Source of the DNA: Streptomyces aquilus
GTDB lineage: Bacteria; Actinomycetota; Actinomycetes; Streptomycetales; Streptomycetaceae
Length of the DNA: 64,000 nt
Assembly (NCBI RefSeq): GCF_003955715.1
Contig: NZ_CP034463.1
Location: forward strand, 7,874,001-7,938,000
Direction of reading: 5' to 3'
Positions within the stretch are counted from its first letter, which is position 1, and every line of letters starts with the position of its first letter. A model generated the notes under the pieces. The model was given only the letters and a program-made list of their open reading frames with translations. It did not search any database and had not been told where the DNA came from. A program made the position numbers and the translations under genes. This document shows positions 8,005-16,601 of this stretch, one piece after another.

Positions 8005-11000
8005 TCACTTCACGGGTACTGGAGTCAGGGCTACGGCGAGCGGATACGCGCCGGTCGTCAGTGGGGTCCCGGTGGTGCCCTTTGCCGTATCCACCGGCAC
8101 CAGCGCGTTGCCGTCAGCCGTCGTCACGTACGCCGTGTCGCCGCTCCAGTCCAGGCCCACGTCGAACGCCGACCTCCCCACCGTCACCTTCGTCCCCGGC
8201 GCGCCGGTCACCGTGTCCACCGGTGTGACGTAGTCCCCGGTGCTCGGGCTCACCCACAGCGTCCTGCCGTCCGGTGACAGGGCGAGGCCGTACGCCTGGC
8301 CGGTGACGAGGAGGGTCGGCTCGGTGTCGTTCGTCGTCGTGTCGATCGGGGTCACCGTCGAACCGCCCGAGTTGGACACGTACACCGTCCTCCCGTCCGG
8401 CGCGGCGACCACGTTGAACGGCCGGGGCCCGACCGGGATCGCGGGACCGGCCTTCTTCGTGGCCAGGTCGACCGGGCTGACCGTGTTGTCGTGGATGTCG
8501 GCCACGTACAGGGTCCTGCCGTCCGGTGTGATCGCCATGTTCTCCGGCCCGTCGCCCACCGGGACCGGCGGGCCCGCGGCCAGAGTGCCGGTGTCCACCG
8601 GCTGCACCGTGCCGTCCGCGTAGTTGGCGACCCACAGCGTCCCGCCGTCCGGCGTCAGCGCGAGCCCCGCCGGCACCCGCCCCACGGCCACCGTGCCGGT
8701 GACGGAACCGCTCGCCACGTCGATCACGCTGACCGTGTTCGAGCCCTGGTTCGCGGTGTAGGCGGTCCGCCCGTCCGCGCCGACGACGACCTCACCGGGG
8801 TTGGCGCCGACGGCGATGTCCTTCGTCGTGCCGGCCTTCAGATCGATCGAACTCACCGACGCGCCACTGAAGTTGGCGGTCAGCGCGCGCGGTGAGCCGG
8901 CGCCGTCCGCGACCTGGACGGGTAGGGCCCGGTCGAGGACACCCGTCCCCGACACGACCACCGCGTGCACGCCCTCGCTGACGCCGGTCAGAGTGACGGT
9001 CACCGAGGCGCTGCCCCCGGCCGGAACGGTCGCCGTGCCCTCGGCCGGGGAGGCGGTGACGCCGTCCGGTACGTCGAGCTTCCAGCCGACCGTCTTCGCG
9101 GACGCGTCCGAGAACCGCAGCGTGACCGTCTTGGAGGCACCCGGCTCCAGGGAGAGGGAGCCCGGCGAGAAGGCGGCGTCCACACCGGGGTCGGGCGCGT
9201 TCTCCAGCATCGTCGTGTAGAGGAACTGGTCCATCACCCCCGGCGAGACCTGCTCCGGGATCGCGTCCAACTCCTTGCGCTGGGCGCGCAGTCGGTTCCA
9301 GTACGTCGACACCGCGTCGCCGTCGCCCGCCTTGTGGGCCAGCAGCAGGTCGACGGCCGTCTGCCCCGCCGTGCCGTAGCGGCCCAGCTTGTTCAGCCAG
9401 GCCGAAGTCTCGGACAGGAAACCGGGGTTGGCGAGCCGGGCCCGGAGCTGTGCGGGGGTTGCCGCCATGTCCGTGAAGTACGACCGCAGCGCGGCGGCGG
9501 CCCGGTCGAGCCCGCCGTCCTCCTCGTACGCCGTGCGGAACGCGGCGATGAGCCTGCTCAGGGTCGGGGACTCGGTCGGGTCCAGCTGGGAGGAGTAGTT
9601 GTTCTCGGCGAAGATCCGCAGCCATTTCGCGGCGCCGCCTGGACCTGCCAGGTCCTGCACCGAGGCGAGGAACGCGGCCCGTGGGTCGTAGGCCTCCGGG
9701 TTCCAGAGGTAGGCGGCCGACGTGAACAGCGCCAGTCTGCTCGCCTCGCCCTGGACCATCGGGTTGGCCGTCACCCCGGTCGCCGCGCTCGCCACGCCGG
9801 GTTCGCGGCCGGTGTAGGGGCCGAGGAGGAGACGGCTGGTGACGTAGTCGTTGACCGGGTAGTTGTCCCAGATCAGGATCGGGTGGCCGAACACCTTGCG
9901 CGCCTCGGTGACTTGGGCGGTGGTGATCGTCGGTGCGATCACGCCGACGCCGGTCCACTCCACGACCACGGACGGGTCGAGCCGCTCGCGCAGGGCCGTC
10001 TTGTAGGGGGAGTCGGCGAGGTCGGAGTACTCGGTGGGGACCATCTCCAGCGGTTCCAGGCCCGGGTGGCCGGCCGAGAAGCCGTCCCACGCAGTGTTGA
10101 GCAGATGCGCCTGGGCCGCGCCCGCCGCGCCGCCGCCCGTACCGAACTCCGCCTCGTCCTCGGGGCAGTTCCATTTCGTGTAGCTGATGTCGTCCAGCGG
10201 GACGGCGAAGGAGCGCACCCCGATGGCGTACAGCGAGTCGAACTTGCGGGTGAGGGCGGCGATGTCGGCGGCGGAGGAGTAGCAGACCGACAGGCCGGGG
10301 GAGAGGGCGTAGGTGAAGCGGACGTGGTTGGCGGCGGCCCGGTCCACCAGCTCCTTCAGCCGGGCGAGTTCGGCCGCGGGGTACTCCTCGCGCCACTGGG
10401 CGCGCAGATACGGGTCGTCCTTGGGGGAGTAGACGTACACGTTCTGCTTGGTGCGGCCGTAGAAGTCGAGTTGGGAGAGGCGTTCGGCGTGCGTCCAGGG
10501 AGTGCCGTAGAAGCCCTCGATGACGCCGCGCAGTGCGGCGGCGGGCCGGTCTCGGATGACGACCTGCGGCAACTCGCCGCTTCCGGTGAGGAGTTGGCGC
10601 AGGGTCTGGGCGGCGTAGAAGGTGCCCGTGGCGTCGGAGCCGGCCAGGGCGAGGAGGGTGCGGCCGTGGGTGCGGCCGGAGGCCAGGGCGTAGCCGCCGG
10701 AGGGGAGCCCCTGCGGGGAGCGGGCGCCCAGGCGTTTCAGGGCCCCGGTGGTGCCGGGGCCGTCGAGGTAGACCGTGAAGGCGGCCGACGCGGGGGGCTT
10801 GTCGACCGTGTCGATGCGGTCGGCGCCGGCGGCGCGCAGCGCGGACTCGACGACCTTGCGGGCCGAGGGGTCCGTGTCCGGGCCGACAACCTCGACGACC
10901 CGGTCGGGGACCGTGAACCGGCCGGGCCCCGTCTGCATGCTCTGGGGCTGCGGCCACACCACGGGCTGCCGTGGGGCGGCCGAGGCCGTGGTGGTCAGGG

Positions 11001-11091
11001 ACGGAGTGGTGGTGAGACCGGCGGCCATCAGCAGCACGGCGGCCACCCTCGCTGATCTCGTCGAGCGTCTACGAAAGGTGAATTCATCCAC
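8005..11091 (-). CDS. Secreted GH84 beta-N-acetylhexosaminidase with C-terminal beta-propeller
   Basis: A 1028-residue secreted glycosidase of family 84 (O-GlcNAcase/hyaluronidase type), acting by substrate-assisted catalysis on terminal or internal beta-GlcNAc. A signal peptide (FRRRSTRSARVAAVLLMAAG, cleavage near ASA-APR at residue 39) is followed by a GH20b-like N-domain (43-180). The catalytic domain has GVIEGFYGTPW (189-199), YSPKDDPYLRAQWREEYP and the Asp300-Asp301 pair in PLDDIS. An NEW3-type beta domain follows near 660-740, then YVTN-type repeats of about 42 residues to the end. The start is uncertain: GTG 11091 gives the basic n-region the signal needs but has no clear ribosome site, so leaderless translation is possible. 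It is divergent from the MFS gene. Confidence 0.88.
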   Translation of the reverse strand: MDEFTFRRRSTRSARVAAVLLMAAGLTTTPSLTTTASAAPRQPVVWPQPQSMQTGPGRFTVPDRVVEVVGPDTDPSARKVVESALRAAGADRIDTVDKPPASAAFTVYLDGPGTTGALKRLGARSPQGLPSGGYALASGRTHGRTLLALAGSDATGTFYAAQTLRQLLTGSGELPQVVIRDRPAAALRGVIEGFYGTPWTHAERLSQLDFYGRTKQNVYVYSPKDDPYLRAQWREEYPAAELARLKELVDRAAANHVRFTYALSPGLSVCYSSAADIAALTRKFDSLYAIGVRSFAVPLDDISYTKWNCPEDEAEFGTGGGAAGAAQAHLLNTAWDGFSAGHPGLEPLEMVPTEYSDLADSPYKTALRERLDPSVVVEWTGVGVIAPTITTAQVTEARKVFGHPILIWDNYPVNDYVTSRLLLGPYTGREPGVASAATGVTANPMVQGEASRLALFTSAAYLWNPEAYDPRAAFLASVQDLAGPGGAAKWLRIFAENNYSSQLDPTESPTLSRLIAAFRTAYEEDGGLDRAAAALRSYFTDMAATPAQLRARLANPGFLSETSAWLNKLGRYGTAGQTAVDLLLAHKAGDGDAVSTYWNRLRAQRKELDAIPEQVSPGVMDQFLYTTMLENAPDPGVDAAFSPGSLSLEPGASKTVTLRFSDASAKTVGWKLDVPDGVTASPAEGTATVPAGGSASVTVTLTGVSEGVHAVVVSGTGVLDRALPVQVADGAGSPRALTANFSGASVSSIDLKAGTTKDIAVGANPGEVVVGADGRTAYTANQGSNTVSVIDVASGSVTGTVAVGRVPAGLALTPDGGTLWVANYADGTVQPVDTGTLAAGPPVPVGDGPENMAITPDGRTLYVADIHDNTVSPVDLATKKAGPAIPVGPRPFNVVAAPDGRTVYVSNSGGSTVTPIDTTTNDTEPTLLVTGQAYGLALSPDGRTLWVSPSTGDYVTPVDTVTGAPGTKVTVGRSAFDVGLDWSGDTAYVTTADGNALVPVDTAKGTTGTPLTTGAYPLAVALTPVPVK

Positions 11092-11093
11092 CG
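11077..11093 (+). promoter_or_regulatory. GGTGAATTCATCCACC element over the GH84 start
   Basis: An imperfect palindrome, GGTGAATTCATCCACC (11077-11092), covers the proposed GTG start of GH84. It shares GAATTCATC with the binding-protein leader (1027-1035) and TTCATCCA with the GH38 leader (6061-6067). This suggests the GH84 gene belongs to the same regulon. Confidence 0.35.
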
Positions 11094-11160
11094 AGTGAGT
11101 GTATGGATGTCGATTCAAGCATTCAATGGCAGAGCTGTCGGCAATCTTGACGGCCGTGAT

Positions 11161-11172
11161 GTTACCGGTAAC
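11161..11172. promoter_or_regulatory. Perfect palindrome upstream of the MFS gene, candidate LacI operator
   Basis: GTTACCGGTAAC is a perfect 12-bp palindrome with a central CCGG, the centre type favoured by LacI-family repressors. It ends 10 bases before the proposed start of the MFS-GH35-GH35 genes, which are followed by a LacI gene. The assignment is inference from position and symmetry. Confidence 0.45.
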
Positions 11173-11182
11173 ATTTCTTGGC

Positions 11183-12355
11183 GTGCTGCGAGAGACCCGT
11201 GTAGTCGAAGCCCCGGTGTTCAGCCCGGCCGCCGTCGTCGCCTCCTGTGTCGGCTTCGTGCTGATCGGTGTGCTCCAGGCCCTGTACGGCCCGGCGATCC
11301 CCGCCCTCCGCGAGGAGTTCGGGCTGTCCCCGTCGGCCGCCGGGCTGGGGCTGAGTGCGCACTTCGTCGGCGGGGTGGGCGGGGTACTGCTGTTCGACCG
11401 CTGGTTCGGGGCGATCGGCAACCGGCGCATCCTCGGGGCCTCGTATCTGCTCATGGCGGTGGGCGCGGCGGGTTTCGCGCTCGCCCCGCGGTGGCCCCTC
11501 GCCCTCGCCGCCGCCCTGCTGGCCGGGCTCGGCTTCGGCGGTATCGACTACGGCCTCAACCAGCTGTTCGCCGTCGGCTTCGGCCACCGTTCCACCGCGA
11601 TGCTGAACATCCTCAACGCCCACTTCGGCGTCGGCGCGATCCTCGGCCCGGCCCTGATCGGCGCGGTCGGCGCCGCGCACTACCCGGCGGTGTTCCTGGT
11701 GTTCGCGCTGGTCAACCTGCCGTTGCTGCTGTGCCTGAAGGGCGTGCGGGACCGGGCCCCGCAGCCGTCCGAGGGTGCCTACGACTCCGGCGGCGTCCTC
11801 GGCCGCAGCCTCGCCTCCGTACTCGGCGTCTTCGTCGCCCTCTACGTCCTGCACGTCGGCATCGAGGCGGGCGTCGGCGGCTGGGAACCCACGCATCTGG
11901 AGACCGTCGGCTACGGCGCCGGGGCCGCCGCGACCGCCACCTCCGTGTACTGGCTGATGATGACGGTGGGCCGGTTCCTGGTCGCCCCGATCGCCCTCAG
12001 ACACTCGCCCCAGGCCATCATCACCGTCTCCTGCGCCGGCATGACGGTCTGTCTGATGCTCGCGTCCATCAGCGAGTTGGCGCCCTACGCCTATGCCGGC
12101 GTCGGCCTCTTCATCGCGCCGATCTTCCCCACCGGCCTGCCCTGGCTGCACCGGGCCGCCCCGCGCGCCCGGCGCGCCGGAGCCCTGGTCATCGCCGCCT
12201 CGATGGTCGGCGGCGTGGTGGCCGGACCGGCGCTCGGCAAGGCCATCGAGTGGTCCGGCGTCGAGGCCGTACCGCTGCTCCTCGGGGGCGTCTCGGCGCT
12301 GTGCCTGGCCGCGACGCTCTGGCTCATCCGCAGCACCCGATCCCATTCGCAGTGA
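11183..12355 (+). CDS. MFS transporter
   Basis: A 390-residue major facilitator permease with about 12 predicted membrane segments (first: PAAVVASCVGFVLIGVLQAL). FDRWFGAIGNRR after TM2 is the degenerate MFS loop motif. It resembles sugar-type MFS exporters/importers, and its place before two beta-galactosidase genes suggests galactoside uptake (inference). In-frame ATGs exist at 11099, 11126 and 11159, but codons there (TTA, TTT, CTT, ACA) are unlike Streptomyces coding sequence and a palindrome lies at 11161. GTG 11183, where GC-rich codons begin, is therefore preferred. No strong ribosome site is visible. Confidence 0.85.
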   Translation: MLRETRVVEAPVFSPAAVVASCVGFVLIGVLQALYGPAIPALREEFGLSPSAAGLGLSAHFVGGVGGVLLFDRWFGAIGNRRILGASYLLMAVGAAGFALAPRWPLALAAALLAGLGFGGIDYGLNQLFAVGFGHRSTAMLNILNAHFGVGAILGPALIGAVGAAHYPAVFLVFALVNLPLLLCLKGVRDRAPQPSEGAYDSGGVLGRSLASVLGVFVALYVLHVGIEAGVGGWEPTHLETVGYGAGAAATATSVYWLMMTVGRFLVAPIALRHSPQAIITVSCAGMTVCLMLASISELAPYAYAGVGLFIAPIFPTGLPWLHRAAPRARRAGALVIAASMVGGVVAGPALGKAIEWSGVEAVPLLLGGVSALCLAATLWLIRSTRSHSQ

Positions 12356-12396
12356 TCCATTCGCCCTGATCCATTCGCGCTGAAGGGAAGCCCCGC

Positions 12397-14160
12397 ATGC
12401 CCGCGCTCACCACCACCTCCGACGGATTCCTGCTGCACGGCGAGCCGTTCCGCATCGTCTCCGGCGCCATGCACTACTTCCGCGTCCACCCCGACCAGTG
12501 GGCCGACCGGCTGCGCAAGGCCCGCCTGATGGGCCTCAACACCGTCGAGACGTACGTCCCCTGGAACGCCCACCAGCCCGATCCCGACGGCGCGTTGGTC
12601 CTCGACGGCATCCTCGACCTGCCCCGCTATCTGGACCTCGCCCGCGAGGAGGGCCTCCACGTCCTGCTGCGGCCGGGCCCGTTCATCTGCGCCGAGTGGG
12701 ACGGCGGCGGTCTGCCCGGCTGGCTCACCTCCGACCCGGACATCGCGCTGCGCAGCTCCGACCCCCGCTTCACCGCCGCCATCGACCGCTACCTCGACCT
12801 GCTGCTGCCCCCGCTGCTCCCGCACATGGCGGCGCGCGGCGGCGCCGTCATCGCCGTCCAGGTGGAGAACGAGTACGGCGCCTACGGGAACGACACCGCC
12901 TACCTCAAACACCTCGAACAAGGCTTCCGGAACAGGGGCGTCGAGGAACTCCTCTTCACCTGCGACCAGGTCAACCAGGAACACCTCACCGCCGGCAGCC
13001 TGCCCGGCGTCCTCACCACCGGCACCTTCGGCGGCAAGGTCGACGCCGCCCTGGCCGAGCTGCGCACCCACCGGCCCGAAGGCCCGCTGATGTGCGCGGA
13101 GTTCTGGGTCGGCTGGTTCGACCACTGGGGCGGTCCGCACCACACCCGCAGCGCCGCCGACGCCGCCGCCGACCTCGACCGGCTGCTGTCCGCGGGCGCC
13201 TCCGTCAACCTCTACATGTTCCACGGCGGCACCAACTTCGGCTTCCACAACGGCGCCAACCACCACCACACCTACGAGCCCACCGTCACGTCCTACGACT
13301 ACGACGCCCCGCTCACCGAGTCCGGCGACCCCGGCCCCAAGTACCACGCCTTCCGCGAGGTCATCGCCCGTCACGTCCCCGTGCCGGACCAGCCGGTCCC
13401 GGCACCCGCCCCGAAACTCGCCCCGCTCACCGTCGAGTTGGACCACCGCGCCCCGCTGCTCCCGCTCGCCGCCACCCTCGCCACGCCCCTGCGCACCGAG
13501 AACCCGGCGATGATGGACGAACTCGGCCTGGCCTCCGGCTACGCCCTCTACCGCGCCGTCCTCCCCACGGCGGGCCAGGGCCTGCTGCACTTCGCGGGCG
13601 GCGTCGGCGACCGCGCCCAGGTCTTCGTCGACGGCGCCCCCGTCGGCGTCCTCGAACGCGAACGCCACGACGAGACCCTGCCGGTCCACGTGCCCCGCGC
13701 CGGCGCCACGCTGGACGTCCTCGTCGAGAACATGGGCGGCGTCAACTACGGCCCCCGCATCGGCACCCCCAAGGGCCTGCTCGGCCCCGTCACCTTCAAC
13801 GGCACCGGCCTGTACGGCTGGGACTGCCACCCGCTGGCCCTCGACGACCTCACCGCCGTGCCGTTCGCACCCTCCGCCGCGGCCACCGCCTTCGAACCGG
13901 CCTTCCACCGGGGCACCTTCGAGGTCGCCGAACGCGCCGACACCTTCCTCTCGCTGCCCGGCTGGACCAAGGGCCAGGCCTGGATCAACGGCTTCCACCT
14001 CGGCCGCTACTGGAACCGCGGCCCCCAGCACACCCTGTACGTCCCCGGACCGGTCCTGCGCGCCGGCGGCAACGAGCTGATCCTGCTCGAACTCCACGCC
14101 ACCACCGCCACCCGCGCCCAGCTGACCGACACCCCCGACCTCGGACCGGTGAACCCCTGA
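12397..14160 (+). CDS. Beta-galactosidase, glycoside hydrolase family 35
   Basis: A 587-residue retaining beta-galactosidase of family 35, near the length of bacterial members. The (beta/alpha)8 domain covers about 1-330: FRIVSGAMHYFRV, TYVPWNAHQP, RPGPFICAEWDGGGLPGWL. The acid/base Glu is in QVENEYGAYG and the nucleophile Glu in CAEFWVGWFDHWG. Jelly-roll domains follow. No signal peptide, so it is cytoplasmic. GAAGGGAAG lies just upstream of the ATG. It follows the MFS gene by 41 bases and overlaps the next gene by one base (TGATG), so it is in one operon. It would cleave terminal beta-galactose from imported glycans. Confidence 0.93.
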   Translation: MPALTTTSDGFLLHGEPFRIVSGAMHYFRVHPDQWADRLRKARLMGLNTVETYVPWNAHQPDPDGALVLDGILDLPRYLDLAREEGLHVLLRPGPFICAEWDGGGLPGWLTSDPDIALRSSDPRFTAAIDRYLDLLLPPLLPHMAARGGAVIAVQVENEYGAYGNDTAYLKHLEQGFRNRGVEELLFTCDQVNQEHLTAGSLPGVLTTGTFGGKVDAALAELRTHRPEGPLMCAEFWVGWFDHWGGPHHTRSAADAAADLDRLLSAGASVNLYMFHGGTNFGFHNGANHHHTYEPTVTSYDYDAPLTESGDPGPKYHAFREVIARHVPVPDQPVPAPAPKLAPLTVELDHRAPLLPLAATLATPLRTENPAMMDELGLASGYALYRAVLPTAGQGLLHFAGGVGDRAQVFVDGAPVGVLERERHDETLPVHVPRAGATLDVLVENMGGVNYGPRIGTPKGLLGPVTFNGTGLYGWDCHPLALDDLTAVPFAPSAAATAFEPAFHRGTFEVAERADTFLSLPGWTKGQAWINGFHLGRYWNRGPQHTLYVPGPVLRAGGNELILLELHATTATRAQLTDTPDLGPVNP

Positions 14161-16484
14161 TGGCCCACCACCACCTGCGCGTCCCCGAGGCGGCCGCACC
14201 CCCGCTCACCGGCCATCTGCCGTTCGCCGACGCGCCCGGCGTGCCCGACCCCATCGAGGTCACCAGCCGCTTCCTCACCCGCGGCGGGCGCCCCTGGTTC
14301 CCGGTCTCCGGCGAGTTCCACTACTCCCGTTACCCGGCCGCCGAGTGGGAGGAGGAACTGCTGAAGATGAAGGCGGCCGGAGTGACGGTCGTCGCCAGCT
14401 ATCTCATCTGGATCCACCACGAGGAGACCGAGGGCCGCATCCGCTTCGACGGCGACCGCGACCTGCGCCGCTTCGCCGAACTCTGCGCCCGCCACGGCCT
14501 GGATTTCATCCCGCGGATCGGCCCCTGGGTGCACGCCGAGGTCCGCAACGGCGGCCTGCCCGACTGGGTCCTGGCCCGCGACTGCGCGCCACGCACCGAC
14601 GACCCGGCCTATCTGGCCGCGGTCCGCCCCTGGTACACGGCGATCGCCCAACAGCTCGACGGCCTCGACCGCGCCCACGGCGGCCCGGTCATCGCGATCC
14701 AGATCGAGAACGAGCTCTACGACCAGCCCGGCCACCTCCTCACCCTGAAGCGCATGGCCCAGGAGGCCGGGCTGAACGCCCCCCTGTGGACGTCGACCGC
14801 CTGGGGCGGCGTACGACTCCCACCCGACGAACTGCTGCCCCTCTACGGCGGCTACACCGAGACGTTCTGGACCGAGGCCGACGGCGGCTGGCCCGACACC
14901 TGCCGCAAGCACTTCTTCTTCACCCACCAGCGCGACGACGAGGGCATCGGCGCGGACCTGCGCCCGCTGACCGCCGTCCGCGGCAGCGCACCGGACGTCT
15001 CGGCCGACCGGTTCCCGTGGGCCACCTGCGAGTTGGGCGGCGGCATGGCGGTCTCCTACCACCGGCGGCCACGGGTCGACGCCGCCGACATCGCCGCGCT
15101 CGGGCTCACCAAGATCGGGTGCGGGTCGGTGTGGCAGGGGTACTACATGTTCCACGGCGGCACGAACCCGGTGGGGGAGCTGACGACCCTTCAGGAGTCG
15201 CACGCCACGGGGTACCCGAACGACCTGCCCGTGCTGACGTACGACTTCCAGGCGCCGCTCGGCGAGTACGGGCAGTACCGGCCGGTGTACGACGAACTCC
15301 GGCTCCAGCACCTGTTGTTGGCCGACTTCGGGCATCTCGTCGCGCCGATGGAGAGCGTGCTGCCGGACGTGCGCCCGCGGGGGCAGGGTGACCGGGAGAC
15401 GCTGCGGTGGGCGGTGCGCGGGGACGGCTCGTCGGGGTTCCTGTTCGTCAACAACCATCAGCCGCACGAGCCGTTGCCGGATCATCCGGGGACGTCATTC
15501 GAAGTCGGTTTTGAGGACGGGGAGTTGAGCTTCCCCTCGGTGCCGGTGACCGTGCCGTCCGGTGCCTCGTTCTGCTGGCCGTTGCGGCTGGACGTGGGTG
15601 GGGTGCGGGTGGAGTGGGCCACGGCGCAGCCGGTGTGCACGGTGGTGGACGGTGACCGAACTGTGCTGGTGCTGGCGGCCGTTGACGGTATCGCTCCTGA
15701 GGTTGCCCTGTTGGGCGCGGCTTCGGTTTCGGCTCCGTCCGGGGAGGTGTCCTTCGTCGGCGGGCGGGCCCTGGTCACCGGGGTGCGGGCCGGGACGGAC
15801 GCGCTCGTCGAGGCGGAGACGGTGGACGGGCGGCGGGTGGGGCTGCTGGTGCTGGATGCCGCTACGGCTCGTACCGCCTACCGGGGTGTGCTGTGGGGCG
15901 CCGAACGGTTGGTGCTCGCGGATGGTGGGGTGGTTTTCGACCGGGAGGAGATGCGGGTGCACAGTGCCGCGGAGCGGCCGTCCTACGCCGTGTTCCCTTC
16001 GCCTTCGCCTTCGCCGAGGGCCGGTGGGGTGCGGGACGGGGTGTTCACGCGGTTCGTGCTGGGTGAGCAGCGCCGCTCTGTTGGGGACGCTGTCCTTCGT
16101 CTCGTGAGGGCTGCTGGGCCTGCGCCTGAGCCGGTGACCGGGGTCATGGGGCGGGCGAGTGTGCCTGAGGACAAGTGGTTCGAGACGGTGGCGGCCGAGT
16201 ATGTCGTCTCGCTGCCGGACGGTGTGCCGGGCGGGACCTTGTTGCGGATTCACTGGTCCGGGGATGTGGGGCGGGCGTATGTGGGGGACACGCTTGTCGC
16301 CGACCAGTTCTATTCGGGACGGGTGTGGGACATCGGGCTGGACCGGGTGCCGGTGGGGGAGCTGCGGTTGCGTGTGCTCAGGGGGGATGACACCGCGGGT
16401 GTGTATGTGGCGGAGGGGAGCCGGAGTGCGGCTTTCGTCGAGCGGGTGGAGTTGGTGACTGTCCGCCGTTGGGCTGTGCGATGA
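14160..16484 (+). CDS. Second GH35 beta-galactosidase-like enzyme
   Basis: A 774-residue family 35 enzyme, longer and divergent from its neighbour. The N-domain shows FPVSGEFHYSRYP, IPRIGPWVHAEVRNGGLPDW and the acid/base Glu in QIENELYDQPG. TCELGGGMAVSYH probably holds the nucleophile Glu, and MFHGGTNPVGELTT is family-typical. A long beta-rich C-terminal part (from about 400) follows. No signal peptide. Its start overlaps the stop of the first GH35 gene. Codon use in the last third shifts to many GGG/GTG triplets, which is common in Streptomyces. Specificity probably differs from the first enzyme, for example a different beta-galactoside linkage (inference). Confidence 0.9.
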   Translation: MAHHHLRVPEAAAPPLTGHLPFADAPGVPDPIEVTSRFLTRGGRPWFPVSGEFHYSRYPAAEWEEELLKMKAAGVTVVASYLIWIHHEETEGRIRFDGDRDLRRFAELCARHGLDFIPRIGPWVHAEVRNGGLPDWVLARDCAPRTDDPAYLAAVRPWYTAIAQQLDGLDRAHGGPVIAIQIENELYDQPGHLLTLKRMAQEAGLNAPLWTSTAWGGVRLPPDELLPLYGGYTETFWTEADGGWPDTCRKHFFFTHQRDDEGIGADLRPLTAVRGSAPDVSADRFPWATCELGGGMAVSYHRRPRVDAADIAALGLTKIGCGSVWQGYYMFHGGTNPVGELTTLQESHATGYPNDLPVLTYDFQAPLGEYGQYRPVYDELRLQHLLLADFGHLVAPMESVLPDVRPRGQGDRETLRWAVRGDGSSGFLFVNNHQPHEPLPDHPGTSFEVGFEDGELSFPSVPVTVPSGASFCWPLRLDVGGVRVEWATAQPVCTVVDGDRTVLVLAAVDGIAPEVALLGAASVSAPSGEVSFVGGRALVTGVRAGTDALVEAETVDGRRVGLLVLDAATARTAYRGVLWGAERLVLADGGVVFDREEMRVHSAAERPSYAVFPSPSPSPRAGGVRDGVFTRFVLGEQRRSVGDAVLRLVRAAGPAPEPVTGVMGRASVPEDKWFETVAAEYVVSLPDGVPGGTLLRIHWSGDVGRAYVGDTLVADQFYSGRVWDIGLDRVPVGELRLRVLRGDDTAGVYVAEGSRSAAFVERVELVTVRRWAVR

Positions 16485-16510
16485 GTTTCGACCTCGCGTT
16501 CGCTGCGGCT

Positions 16511-16533
16511 GATCGCGCAGTTCCCCGCGCCCC
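16511..16533 (+). repeat. Dispersed GC-rich Streptomyces element (intergenic copy)
   Basis: GATCGCGCAGTTCCCCGCGC followed by CCC lies in the 117-bp gap between the second GH35 gene and the LacI gene. It matches the in-gene copy at 1515-1538 apart from two bases. Function unknown; such copies are common between Streptomyces genes. Confidence 0.55.
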
Positions 16534-16601
16534 CTATACGGCGTTGCGGCAGCCGTATGCTGGGGCGTCCCGGCCCCCCTTACCGAGGAAGTGCCCCGCC
16601 G

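Noticed and set aside
8965..11055. Long plus-strand frame (696 codons) across the GH84 gene, and similar long frames at 12091-14199, 33773-35400, 20500-21400 and 59605-61953
   Set aside because: They are antisense or out-of-frame images caused by high GC; composition is Arg/Gly/Pro/His-rich with no family motifs, while the opposite frames encode clear proteins.
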